From the NCBI GenBank assembly GCA_039961635.1, contig JABRWB010000012.1:27700-91699 (forward strand): 64,000 bases of DNA, in the 5' to 3' direction. The position numbers were made by a program, and so were the translations under genes. The stretch is from a bacterium (GTDB lineage: Bacteria > 4484-113 > JAGGVC01). The notes under the pieces are model-generated. The model was not told where the DNA came from. It saw only the letters and a list, made by a program, of their open reading frames with translations, and searched no databases. Shown here in pieces: positions 27,939-36,493 of the stretch (the stretch's first letter is position 1; every line of letters starts with the position of its first letter).

Positions 27939-29525
27939 TCACATCAAATCATCAGGAAAAATGTTGTTTTTCCATTCGCAATCGCGAAGAAACTCGTCGG
28001 AAAGCGTGCCCGTGCGCAGCCCTTCGTATATATGGTTGAAATTGGCGATATGCGATTTCGTGCGCATTACCGCATAGGACACCATTGTTCCCGTCTGCAT
28101 TATGAACGCCCAATCGCTGGCCTGCAATAAAAGCAGCTCCCGCCGCGCCTGGGCCAGCGCGCGGCGGACAAACCCGTCTTCCCAGTGGCCGAAATGGACT
28201 TCCAGTTCGTCCATCCTGCGCGCCAGTTGGAAAAAGTGCGGATATATCCACTCGTTCGATGCGGACAGCCAAAACTCGCAGTAGCCTTTGTCCCCCCAGC
28301 TTGATTGCGCCGGCACCGCAACTTGATTCGCGGGGAACGCGTCGAGATAGTCCGGCGCGGTGCAAAGAGCGACGGCGCCGGGATGCTCCGCGCAGCGGCG
28401 GATGACGGCTTCCAGCCACAGCGGGCCTTCGTACCACCAGTGGCCGAAAAGCTCCGCGTCGTATGGCGCCACCACAAGGGGGGGGCGGTCAATCACCGCC
28501 GCGAGATGCTTGAACTGCTCCGTGCGGTTGAAGTGGAAATTGGACGCGTGCTCGTTAAGCTTGTTCCATGCGGCAACGGGATCGTATATGCGTTTGTGCG
28601 CCGTTTTGCCGGTTATCGCGTAGTACTTGAAACCGGTGTGGATGCGGACTCGTCCCTCGTGAATATAGGGAGCGACGTATTCCAGCGGCAGATCGAAGCC
28701 GATGTCGCGGTAAAAATCGCGGTAATTCCGGTCGCCGGGGTAGCCTTCCTGCGCGCTCCACACGGACTTGGAGGACTCCTTGTCCCTTCCGAACGCGGCG
28801 ACGCCGTTTTCGCAGTAGACGGGCGCATGCACGCCGTATACTGGCGGGGGGGACGCATGTTCCAGTCCGTGCGTGTCAAGGAAGAAATAGCGCAAGCCTT
28901 CGTCCAACAAGAAGCTCTCGAGCCCGGGAAAGTAGCCGCATTCAGGCAGCCAGATGCCTTCCGGGCGCTCACCGAGGACGCGCTCGTGATACGCACACGC
29001 GACCGCCACTTGGCGGCGTATCGCGGACGGGGTGGGCTGCGCAAGCGGGAGGAACATGTGGGTGGCCGCGCAGGTGATGATTTCGAGCGCGCCGGATTCT
29101 CTGAAGCGGCGGAAGCCGCGGACGAGGAAGGTTTGGTATTGCTCCGCGAATACCGCGCGGCAATGCTCGAGGCGGGAGCGGTACATCAGCGCCAGGTTGT
29201 GGAATTCGCGGTCGTTATTCCATGTGCGCTCCGCCTCGCGGTTTGCAAGCTCGATGTGCGAGTCGAGGAATCGAAGATAGCGCATGCGCAGAAGCTCGTC
29301 CTCGAGCATCGCGAGAAGCGTCGGCGTGAGCGACATCGTGATTCGGAAGGGGATGCCGTCGCGTTCCAAGCGCTCCATCATATCGAGGAGCGGAATGTAT
29401 GTTTCCGTGATAGCTTCGTACAGCCAGCGTTCCTCTAGGTGGTGCTCGTGCTCTGGATGGCGCACGTAAGGCAGGTGCGCGTGGAGCACGAACATAAGAA
29501 GGCCGGGCAAATTATCCTTCGGCAT
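27939..29525 (-). CDS. Glycoside hydrolase family 57, probable 1,4-alpha-glucan branching enzyme
   Basis: The 528-residue enzyme has the GH57 opening LMFVLHAHLPYVRHPEHEHHLEERWLYEAI, the nucleophile motif GIWLPECGYFPGLE (Glu) and the acid motif VAPYDAELFGHWWYEGPLWLE (Asp). The C-terminal helical region (SASNEWIYPHFFQLARRMDELE, LLLLQASDWAFIMQTGTMVSYA) is typical of the branching-enzyme subgroup. It would add alpha-1,6 branches to glycogen. No other glycogen gene is adjacent. The initiator ATG has no clear SD site. Poly-G runs of 7-8 bases lie on the plus strand inside the gene. Confidence 0.9.
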   Translation of the reverse strand: MPKDNLPGLLMFVLHAHLPYVRHPEHEHHLEERWLYEAITETYIPLLDMMERLERDGIPFRITMSLTPTLLAMLEDELLRMRYLRFLDSHIELANREAERTWNNDREFHNLALMYRSRLEHCRAVFAEQYQTFLVRGFRRFRESGALEIITCAATHMFLPLAQPTPSAIRRQVAVACAYHERVLGERPEGIWLPECGYFPGLESFLLDEGLRYFFLDTHGLEHASPPPVYGVHAPVYCENGVAAFGRDKESSKSVWSAQEGYPGDRNYRDFYRDIGFDLPLEYVAPYIHEGRVRIHTGFKYYAITGKTAHKRIYDPVAAWNKLNEHASNFHFNRTEQFKHLAAVIDRPPLVVAPYDAELFGHWWYEGPLWLEAVIRRCAEHPGAVALCTAPDYLDAFPANQVAVPAQSSWGDKGYCEFWLSASNEWIYPHFFQLARRMDELEVHFGHWEDGFVRRALAQARRELLLLQASDWAFIMQTGTMVSYAVMRTKSHIANFNHIYEGLRTGTLSDEFLRDCEWKNNIFPDDLM

Positions 29526-29579
29526 AAGAGATTCGCCCGGTGCATGGTGCGGCGGGCAAGGTATGATACCACCGGCCTG

Positions 29580-30917
29580 TCAATCGTCGTCCGGGTCGGG
29601 ATGGAGAAATCGGAAGCGGGTTATCCCGAACGAGGGCGGCGGCGGCGCTGTGTATACGGTGTGCACTCCTGTGTCCGGATGGATGAATCCCAGCCTCCAC
29701 GCGTGCAACAGATGGCCGCCGTAGGGATAGCCGTCCTCGATTCCTAGAAGCCCTCGTATCCGAATCCTTTCTTCATTATCTGAAACAAGCCCGGAAAGCG
29801 CGGGAGGCAGCGCTTCGATATCGCGCTTTCTTCCGGTGTCGACCGCTCGAACGAACCGCGCATTTATGCCTGTTCCATACAGCACGTCGCCCACGATTTC
29901 CAGCCCGATTGATTTGAGGTGGACGCGGATTTGGTGCGTTCTGCCTGTATGAAGAATGCATCGCAGGAGCGAGAAGCAATCGTTCGATTCGAGAACTTCG
30001 TAATCCGTGCGGGCGAATCGCGCCTTCGTGCCCGCGCGCGCCAGTATGTCGCCCGAAGCGAACTGTTTTCGCTCCTTTGGATGACGGCCGATCGGCGCGT
30101 CCAACGTTCCAAACGGCTCCTTCGGCGCCCCGTACACCACGGCGAGATATTCCTTCTGCACCGAGCGCGCCGCGAAGTCGCTTGAAATGTGCCGGTGCGC
30201 AATCACGTCGCGCGCTACGACCAGGCATCCCGTCGTCATTTTGTCGAGACGATGGACTATTCCGACGCCGCAGTGCGCGGAAAGCGCCGCTTTGATTTTC
30301 TCCACCGGGTCGTACTCGAACTCGGCGCGGCCGGGCAAGTAGGCCGGCTCGTCGGATTCCGACATTTCTTCTTCTTCCGAGGCGTTGCCGGACGGGAAAA
30401 AGCTGTCCGGTTCTTCAATGCGCTGTTCTTCGGTTTCCAACGGATGCGGGGCAGGGGACGGCGCGTCGAAGCGCGGAATTTCGAGCGGGATCGAAAGCGC
30501 GGGCGCGCCGTATCGGTGAAGCAGCGCCCCCGCGACGGTCGGTCCGCGGTCGCTCGGCGACGGATGCACCGCGACGCCCGCTTGTTTGTTAATTACAATT
30601 ATGCGGGCATCTTCGTGAATTACGTCAAGCGGAATGTCCTGCGGCTCGATTGTGATGCTTCCCAAAAATTCTTCAATCAGCGCTGCGATGCGCTCCGGCG
30701 ATGCGGCGATTTCCAGCATTCCTTCGCGCAGCTTTGATGCGGGCTTCAGCCGCTTGCCGTCCTGGCTAACCAGGCCGGTCGTAATGATGGTTTTCGCCCG
30801 CTCGCGGGACACGTTCATATCGAGCCGCTCTGTCAAAAGCGCGGCGACCGCGGTGTCCGCGCGCTGACCAGCGCGGGCGGAAGTAATCTCTATCTGAAAA
30901 GCTCCTCCTTCGCCCAC
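29580..30917 (-). CDS. RluD-type pseudouridine synthase with an acidic insertion
   Basis: The 445-residue protein has an S4-like N-terminal domain (residues 10-70), then the catalytic core with VIHEDARIIVINKQAGVAVHPS, HRLDKMTTG (catalytic Asp225), and LHTGRTHQIRVHLKSIGLEIVGD. It isomerises uridine in rRNA. Between GALLHRYG and GIVHRLDK, where RluA-family members usually have about ten residues, there is an insertion of about 80 residues (138-217), rich in Pro, Glu and Ser. The GTG start has TAAAAT 6 bases upstream (30924-30929) and the only GGAGG lies after the start, which fits leaderless translation. Confidence 0.9.
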   Translation of the reverse strand: MGEGGAFQIEITSARAGQRADTAVAALLTERLDMNVSRERAKTIITTGLVSQDGKRLKPASKLREGMLEIAASPERIAALIEEFLGSITIEPQDIPLDVIHEDARIIVINKQAGVAVHPSPSDRGPTVAGALLHRYGAPALSIPLEIPRFDAPSPAPHPLETEEQRIEEPDSFFPSGNASEEEEMSESDEPAYLPGRAEFEYDPVEKIKAALSAHCGVGIVHRLDKMTTGCLVVARDVIAHRHISSDFAARSVQKEYLAVVYGAPKEPFGTLDAPIGRHPKERKQFASGDILARAGTKARFARTDYEVLESNDCFSLLRCILHTGRTHQIRVHLKSIGLEIVGDVLYGTGINARFVRAVDTGRKRDIEALPPALSGLVSDNEERIRIRGLLGIEDGYPYGGHLLHAWRLGFIHPDTGVHTVYTAPPPPSFGITRFRFLHPDPDDD

Positions 30918-30923
30918 GAAGGC

Positions 30924-30929
30924 ATTTTA
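30924..30929 (-). promoter_or_regulatory. -10 box of the pseudouridine synthase gene
   Basis: TAAAAT on the minus strand is 6 bases from the GTG at 30917. Confidence 0.5.
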
Positions 30930-30992
30930 GCGCAATGCCTGGCGGAAACGCCCGCATCCCGCAGGCGTTAGTGCGGCATTCGTGGAAATCTC

Positions 30993-31028
30993 AAAAAAGG
31001 GAAGCCGGCGCGTAGCCGGACTTCCCTT
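30993..31028 (-). terminator. Rho-independent terminator of the Cys-rich operon
   Basis: On the minus strand a long stem, AAGGGAAG with CTTCCCTT extended by CCGGC/GCCGG, is followed by six U. It lies 11 bases after the stop of the 69-residue Cys-rich protein. Confidence 0.85.
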
Positions 31029-31039
31029 GAAACCGGATG

Positions 31040-31249
31040 TTACTTGCAGCAGGAATCTCCGTCGCCGTCGTCCTTGCAGCATTCGCAATCGCAATTGCAT
31101 CCGCAAGAGCAACAGCTGCAGGTGCACTGGCCTCTAAGGAACGCCTGGATGCGCTCGCCCCACTCGGCGCGGATTTCCTCGTCCTCGCTTTCGACCGTGA
31201 GCATGTAGCCCTTGTCGGTCTTCGTGAGCTTGATCGTCAACATGTCCAT
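31040..31249 (-). CDS. Metallothionein-like cysteine-rich small protein
   Basis: The 69-residue protein has a soluble N-terminal part (residues 1-41, MLTIKLTKTDKGYMLTVE, a probable beta-strand/helix unit) and a C-terminal tail of 12 cysteines. Ten are packed in CTCSCCSCGCNCDCECC (42-58), plus a terminal CC (67-68) after an acidic linker. The CxC and CC spacing is typical of thiolate metal clusters, so metal or metalloid binding is the likely role, but I know no named family for it. SD GGAGG precedes ATG 31249 by 7 bases. It is 57 bases downstream of a Cys-rich MarR regulator and ends in a terminator. Confidence 0.75.
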   Translation of the reverse strand: MDMLTIKLTKTDKGYMLTVESEDEEIRAEWGERIQAFLRGQCTCSCCSCGCNCDCECCKDDGDGDSCCK

Positions 31250-31306
31250 CGGACAACCTCCGTAAATCAGTTTAGAGTTTAGATTTGAGAGTTTTGAGTT
31301 GGAAAA

Positions 31307-31882
31307 TCAGCAGCAAGTGCCGCCTTCGGATTTTTCGAACGCGGAGATCAGCTCCTCAAGCGCGTCAACGACATTCTTCCGCCGATCGCTCGGAATCATG
31401 CCAAGAACGTCTTCCAGAAAGCCGATTTTTCGCGAACGGATTTTCGCGGCAACGTCCGCTCCCCGCCCCGTGCAACACAGCCGGATGACCCTTCTGTCGC
31501 CGCCCTCGACGCGCTCCACAAATCCCGCCGACACAAGCGGATCGACGTGACGCGTCAGCGTTGATGCGGACACGCCCGTCTGCTCCGCCAGCGTCGCGCA
31601 CGTGCAGCCGGGGCAAAGGCAGAGCGTTTCGAGGGTGCGGCACTGGGCCGGCGTCAGCCCGTCGCAGCAGGGAGCAGCCTCGTCCCGGGAAAGCGCTTTC
31701 CCGAGCCGTCGCAGCACTGCATCCAGCCTGTGCGCTAGTGCATGGATTCCGCCGCGCCGGGAAGCCGCGCCGCAGGAGCCTGACGCACAGCAGCATTCGC
31801 CCTGCCTTGAAAGGACAGCGGCCGGCGGGAGCTCTCCGCGGCGGGCGGGGCCGGACTTTGGTTTTGCAGCCTGATTCGCCAA
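31307..31882 (-). CDS. Cysteine-rich MarR family transcriptional regulator
   Basis: The 191-residue winged-helix regulator has the recognition region TCATLAEQTGVSASTLTRHVDPLVSAGFVERVEGGDRRVIRL, clearly MarR. It contains 15 cysteines: CCCASGSC (30-37), CC (72-73), C81, CLCPGCTC (88-95, at the DNA-binding helix entrance), CC (136-137) and a terminal CC. The motif PCCDGLTPAQC resembles, from memory, MarR regulators found near arsenic genes. Metal- or thiol-dependent derepression of the downstream metallothionein-like gene is inferred. The TTG start follows AAGGAGAG. A promoter with an overlapping palindrome lies upstream. Confidence 0.85.
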   Translation of the reverse strand: MANQAAKPKSGPARRGELPPAAVLSRQGECCCASGSCGAASRRGGIHALAHRLDAVLRRLGKALSRDEAAPCCDGLTPAQCRTLETLCLCPGCTCATLAEQTGVSASTLTRHVDPLVSAGFVERVEGGDRRVIRLCCTGRGADVAAKIRSRKIGFLEDVLGMIPSDRRKNVVDALEELISAFEKSEGGTCC

Positions 31883-32052
31883 CCTTTAACTCTCCTTGGA
31901 TTCAACCGTCCGGACTTGAGGCCGCCGCCAAGACAAGAAAGCACGCAGGGACGAAGATACAAGGCCAATACGGCTCAATCAATCAAGCCGCATTCGCATC
32001 CTGCCTCCGGCCAAGCGGCTCGCAACGCCGCCGTCCAGATAGTTGTAGATTA

Positions 32053-32081
32053 CAAATATCAGATATTCGAAGGATTGTCAA
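32053..32081 (-). promoter_or_regulatory. Promoter and palindromic candidate operator of the MarR/Cys-rich operon
   Basis: On the minus strand TTGACA (32081-32076) is followed after 17 bases by TATTTG (32058-32053). The perfect palindrome AATATCAGATATT (32055-32067) overlaps the -10 box and spacer, an ideal place for repressor binding. The leader to the TTG start is about 165 bases, with no other gene in the 279-base gap 31883-32161. Confidence 0.5.
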
Positions 32082-32161
32082 GTAGAAAATGTGGTTTCGC
32101 TCAAAATGCTTATGCGCTGTATCCGATCGTTCCGCAAGGCCTGATGCGACGAATCCGCCTG

Positions 32162-35100
32162 TCAAAGAGTTTCCCCCCAGCGGTAACCGATTTGGCCCGC
32201 ATCCCGCTCGTCTATCACGCCGTCCGCGTTGCAGTCGAACAGCGGATTGAATCCGGTGTCGGCGCTCGTCAGGAAAAGCACATCCGAGAAGCCGTCGAGA
32301 TCACCTTCGCCGACCGTCCCGTCGCCGTTGGTATCGCCCACTAGGTTATACAGCCAAAATGGAAGCGAAATAGGGATCGATGAATCCCCGTTCGAGTTGA
32401 ACGCCGTCACTACAACCTGCGCCCTTTGATTCGGAAGGGCGTTGTTTCCCACGCTGAAAGTGACGCCGAACGGCTCGTCCGAGATTTGGAACAATTGGTC
32501 GTACTCATCCTCCCGGCCGAGAGGCGCGTAATCCAGCCTGTATTCCACTCTTTCGACATAGGTAAGGCCGCTGACCGAAAACGTCGCACTGTATTGATTC
32601 GTGATCTTTCCGAATATCCCGCTCGGGTTCATCGAGGCCTGCTCCACCACCGGCCATTTGAGAACGACGGACCGGTTGTTGATTTCGACGTCGTCCAGCC
32701 ATGCGCCAATTCCGTTTGTCTGGTCGTTCCCCCACGCCCACCAGCAAAGCGCGCCCGAATATCCCTTGTAGTTGTTCAGCGGGAACAGCTCCTGGTACCA
32801 ATCCGGCCGGTCGTTCGCCCATCCGCCGATCCACATGTAACCTTCCCAAGTGTTGTAAAGGTAAAGCCCGCCGCCGAAACCGTCCGGCAAATCCGCCTTG
32901 AACCAGTACGCAAGCACCGGATCGTCGACCGCGTCGCCCGCAAGATCCACGCATTGACGTCCCGCGGCCGGCGTAAGCCCGGAGTACCATAATCCTTCGC
33001 TGTTGTATTGTCCGAACGGCGCTTCATAGCCGAACGAAGTCGGCGCGGAGTGCGAGTCGGTCGTGACCGGCCGCCAGTCCGGCGCAATTCCGTCGGAGCC
33101 GTATCCCCAGTTATCAGTGCCGCCTTCAAGGTCGTCGAAAATCGGATAGGGGCGGTCGTTTTTCCACTTGAGCGAGATTGACGCAGGCTCGGACGGCAGT
33201 CCGTCGTTGTCCTCCGAAATCACCTTCAGGACGATATTCGGATGGTTGTCGTCGTCAAGTGTATTTCGAGTGTATTCCCAGGGAGCATCTTCATCAGTGG
33301 AAACCAGCCAGTCGTGCAGATAGAAATACACGCGCTCGACAGCGTTGTCGTCCGATGCGTCCGCGGTGAAGGTTGCATCGCCTGAAATGACGTCGCCTTC
33401 GATGTGGCTTGTGATGGCCGCGGTAGGCGGATCGCTCGGCGCTTCCCGGAGCATGAAATCGTCTATGTTCGCTCCAAGCCCCGCGTCCGCGGTCGGATGC
33501 ACCGAGCCGGTGTACCTCAGCTCTATGTATGCGCCGGTGCCTTGCAATTCGAAAGTGCGGTTCCAGAGCGTCCATCCCCAGTTTGGCTGCACCCTGTCCA
33601 CAAGCCGCCAGGTCGCGCCTTCGTCGGTGGTCGCGTAAACCTCGAACGTATCGCGCGATCGGTAGAAAAATTTCATGTGTATCCGGTTCGTGAATCCGGA
33701 TATGTCGACGCGCTGGCTGCGCAGCTTGTCCTTGTTAGCATTGTGCCAGGTGTCTGCTCCGCCGTACGGGCGCACCCAAGCCTCGTTGCCGGCGCCGAGC
33801 GGCGCGGGATCGCCGGGGCTGGTTCGCGTGTCCCATGCGGTGTATTGCCCGCCGGGTTCGCGCGGAGCGTTGAGGATTTTCCACTTGAATAAACCGCTTT
33901 CGAAATCGTCGGAAAGCGTTGTCACCCCGGCGTTGTCCACGGTCACGAAAATCGTGTCGGATGCGGACTGGCCGTTCCCGTCGAATGCGCGCGCGGTGAT
34001 TTCAACCGATTTGTTGAACTCGACACGCGTGTTCCATGCGTAGTTGTACGGCGCGGAAGTCAGGTCCGCGGTCCATTCGCCGTCGATGAAAAGCTCGACT
34101 TTTGAAATCGAATCGTCGTCCGCCGCATCTACTGAAATCACTTCTCCGCCGCTTACGGTATCTCCCGGCCCCGGAGAAGTAATAGCGACCGACGGCGCGG
34201 AATCCGGATACAAAAGAATGTCTGCCGTCATCACCGCGCCGGCGGGAGAAATGTTGTTGACCGTGATTCCGGTGGGCGCGCCGGAGTAGTCGTTGGAATT
34301 GGGATAAGTGACCGGCGATAACGAAGTTCCTTCCGTGTAATAATCGCCGGCGTTCGCTCCCCCACCGTTTTCGATTTCATCCAGTCCGTCCGCCTCCATA
34401 AGCTTGATGTACTTGTGGTCGGTGTACGAGTTGTTGTAACGCGTTCCCCCCCCTTCGTCGACGCGCGCATCTATATGCCATATCAGAAGACCGCTGTTTG
34501 GATACCCTGCGTCCGAGCCTTCGGCCTGCCTGTTTTCGATCATGAAATATTCGGCCCACGGCGTCACGCCGTCGAACCATGGCATCGCAAGCACCGCGTC
34601 CGGATTTGCAATCACTTTGTCCAGCTGCTCTCCCGGCAGATTCGTGAACGTGATCGTTGGGGAAAGCCAGCCGAGCATATATTTGCTGAAGCAGCAATGC
34701 CCGCCCCAGCCGCCCATCATGTCGAGCCCGCCCACTCCGCCGCGCTCGCCCACCGAATCATCGTAGTCGTAATAATCGGGCAGCCCAAGTCCGTGGCCGG
34801 TTTCGTGAATGACGGTTCCGGGATCCCACACTTCCGGAAGCGGCGGCTCCTCACCGAAGTAGTACCATCGCTCCGGCTGCCATGAGTAGCTTCCGAATTC
34901 GACGCCGTCCAGCGAAAATCCGCCCATCCACATCGCGAATCCCCACCAGTAAGTCGCCCAATCGCCGTTTGGCCCGGTCCAGAGAATCGTGAACCCGTCC
35001 ACCAGGCCGTCCTTGTCGTTGTCGTACTGCGAAAAATCCACGCCCGCGTCGTCCGCCGCGGTCAGCGCTTCGATAATGAGCTCGCGCTGGCGCTCCCCGT

Positions 35101-35770
35101 CGGTCGGCAATCCTTCGTTTTGATCGGGATGGTAATAGTCGCGTGTCCGGCTGGCCATATGCCAGGAAAAAACATCGCCCGTTATCTGAAGCTGGCCGTA
35201 GCTCTGCTCCAAATAATACTGTCGCAGGCCTATGTACGGCGCGCCGGGATCGCCGTCGCCGTAAAGCACGTCGTCGAACTGCTCTTCGGTGAAATAATGC
35301 GGGTAATTGGGGAATTCAATCGGCAGGCAGAACATCTTGACCGTACCGATTGAGGGGAGGACCGCAGTGTCCCTTGGCATTTCGAATCCGAGAACCAGCA
35401 GGTCGCGTTCGTCCACGACGCGGTCGTGATTAAGGTCGTATTCGATGTACGAAAGCTCGCGCGACGTGCTGCGGCCGATTTCGCTCGCGGATTTGCCGTC
35501 GAGCGAGCGGCCGAGATTGGCGAGTATTCCGTCGGCGATTTCGCGAGGACTCAATGCAGCGATTTCGAGCGCGCCGCGCTTGGGTACTTTTGCTTCCCAA
35601 TTGCCGAGCCTTTTCGCGTTTTCGAGCGCCTCGGCGTAAGTACCTTCGCGCTTCATCCGCTCGATCATTCCGGGCTTGGGCGGCTCAAGCGCAAAAGCAT
35701 GGCATGGCAACAAAACCGGAACAGCGAAAATCGCGGCAACCGGAATAAGAAGGGCAGGGGAGGATTTCAT
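32162..35770 (-). CDS. Secreted M6 family metalloprotease with dockerin-like motifs
   Basis: The 1202-residue precursor has a signal peptide (LLIPVAAIFAVPVLLPCHAFA). The M6 (immune inhibitor A-like) zinc protease domain carries HETGHGLGLPD near residue 320. Behind it come Ig-like domains (SVAITSPGPGDTVSGGEVISVDA, PPTAAITSHIEGDVISGDATF) alternating with jelly-roll adhesion modules (DDFESGLFKWKIL, DDLEGGTDNWGYG). Calcium-loop motifs of dockerin type occur near the N-terminus (YDLNHDRVVDERDLL, 111-125) and twice at the C-terminus (DTNGDGTVGEGDLDGF and DCNADGVIDERDAGQIGYRW). The start overlaps the stop of a cohesin-like lipoprotein gene, suggesting protease and anchor are co-produced. Confidence 0.88.
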   Translation of the reverse strand: MKSSPALLIPVAAIFAVPVLLPCHAFALEPPKPGMIERMKREGTYAEALENAKRLGNWEAKVPKRGALEIAALSPREIADGILANLGRSLDGKSASEIGRSTSRELSYIEYDLNHDRVVDERDLLVLGFEMPRDTAVLPSIGTVKMFCLPIEFPNYPHYFTEEQFDDVLYGDGDPGAPYIGLRQYYLEQSYGQLQITGDVFSWHMASRTRDYYHPDQNEGLPTDGERQRELIIEALTAADDAGVDFSQYDNDKDGLVDGFTILWTGPNGDWATYWWGFAMWMGGFSLDGVEFGSYSWQPERWYYFGEEPPLPEVWDPGTVIHETGHGLGLPDYYDYDDSVGERGGVGGLDMMGGWGGHCCFSKYMLGWLSPTITFTNLPGEQLDKVIANPDAVLAMPWFDGVTPWAEYFMIENRQAEGSDAGYPNSGLLIWHIDARVDEGGGTRYNNSYTDHKYIKLMEADGLDEIENGGGANAGDYYTEGTSLSPVTYPNSNDYSGAPTGITVNNISPAGAVMTADILLYPDSAPSVAITSPGPGDTVSGGEVISVDAADDDSISKVELFIDGEWTADLTSAPYNYAWNTRVEFNKSVEITARAFDGNGQSASDTIFVTVDNAGVTTLSDDFESGLFKWKILNAPREPGGQYTAWDTRTSPGDPAPLGAGNEAWVRPYGGADTWHNANKDKLRSQRVDISGFTNRIHMKFFYRSRDTFEVYATTDEGATWRLVDRVQPNWGWTLWNRTFELQGTGAYIELRYTGSVHPTADAGLGANIDDFMLREAPSDPPTAAITSHIEGDVISGDATFTADASDDNAVERVYFYLHDWLVSTDEDAPWEYTRNTLDDDNHPNIVLKVISEDNDGLPSEPASISLKWKNDRPYPIFDDLEGGTDNWGYGSDGIAPDWRPVTTDSHSAPTSFGYEAPFGQYNSEGLWYSGLTPAAGRQCVDLAGDAVDDPVLAYWFKADLPDGFGGGLYLYNTWEGYMWIGGWANDRPDWYQELFPLNNYKGYSGALCWWAWGNDQTNGIGAWLDDVEINNRSVVLKWPVVEQASMNPSGIFGKITNQYSATFSVSGLTYVERVEYRLDYAPLGREDEYDQLFQISDEPFGVTFSVGNNALPNQRAQVVVTAFNSNGDSSIPISLPFWLYNLVGDTNGDGTVGEGDLDGFSDVLFLTSADTGFNPLFDCNADGVIDERDAGQIGYRWGETL

Positions 35771-36342
35771 GACTGCGCCTCCCTCGTCTCGGTGTCGAAG
35801 CTAATTCGCCTTCCCGATGAATCGCGCAGCTGCATGAAAGCGGGGTCGGACATGAATCCGAAGCGCCTGCTTGGATTTTCGTTTGAAATCACGCGGAATC
35901 TGACGCGCAGAAGCTCGCTTTCGCCCGGCCGGATTTGCGCACCGCCCGGCAGCGCCGTGAACGAAAACGGAACAGCACCTTCAAGATTCAGTCCGGCGAC
36001 GGACAGCGTTTCATCCGGAAGTCCCGCGCCCCGGGAAGCCTTAATTGGCCGGTACTTTCGGGAATCGAAAACGATCCTCGTGCTGCCCTGGAATACCGGC
36101 TCGCAGTTTCGCACGCTCAAGACCGCGTCGAATTCGTCGCCGGTTTTGTAATCGGAAGATGCGGGCGTCACAAGCGAAAGCACCGTTCTTCCTCCGGCAT
36201 CCGCTGCTAAGCCGGGATTCGATTCGCTGCCGCCGGTTGAATTCGGATGCATCGGGCTTTTGCCCGATTTGCATGCGGGAGCGGTCAACAGCGCCAGAAG
36301 CGCAAATCCAAAAAGCCAGGCCAGGCGAATCGTGTTTTGCAA
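35767..36342 (-). CDS. Cohesin-like domain lipoprotein, upstream partner of M6 protease
   Basis: The 191-residue protein has a lipoprotein-type signal (LAWLFGFALLALLTAPACKSG), a short linker and one cohesin-like beta-sandwich with VLSLVTPASSDYKTGDEFDAVLSVRNCEPVFQGSTRIVFDSRKY (first half) and IRPGESELLRVRFRVISN, the hallmark strand. I choose the TTG start at 36342 because GGAG lies 6 bases upstream and the signal peptide begins there; the frame is open to 36417. The stop overlaps the protease ATG (ATGA). Cohesins hold dockerins, so it may tether the protease to the cell surface. The pairing is inferred from sequence motifs and gene order. Confidence 0.72.
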   Translation of the reverse strand: MQNTIRLAWLFGFALLALLTAPACKSGKSPMHPNSTGGSESNPGLAADAGGRTVLSLVTPASSDYKTGDEFDAVLSVRNCEPVFQGSTRIVFDSRKYRPIKASRGAGLPDETLSVAGLNLEGAVPFSFTALPGGAQIRPGESELLRVRFRVISNENPSRRFGFMSDPAFMQLRDSSGRRISFDTETREAQS

Positions 36343-36482
36343 TCCGGACTCCGCGTATAAATATAGAGGCGGAGAGCCGCCTCGCGGAGCGGATTGTAGC
36401 ATCCGGCCCGCGTACAATCACCGGCAATCAGCCTTGATACGAGCATTCTTTGTATAGTCTGGAAAACCCGTCGCCGGCAAGA

Positions 36483-36488
36483 TATCAT
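36483..36488 (+). promoter_or_regulatory. -10 box of the L,D-transpeptidase gene
   Basis: TATCAT lies 5 bases before the GTG at 36494 and no SD site is present, indicating a leaderless or nearly leaderless mRNA. Confidence 0.45.
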
Positions 36489-36493
36489 CCATC

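Noticed and set aside
28305-29438. 377-codon plus-strand ORF antisense to the GH57 gene
   Set aside because: No motif at all, Val/Arg-rich; the minus-strand enzyme has complete catalytic motifs.
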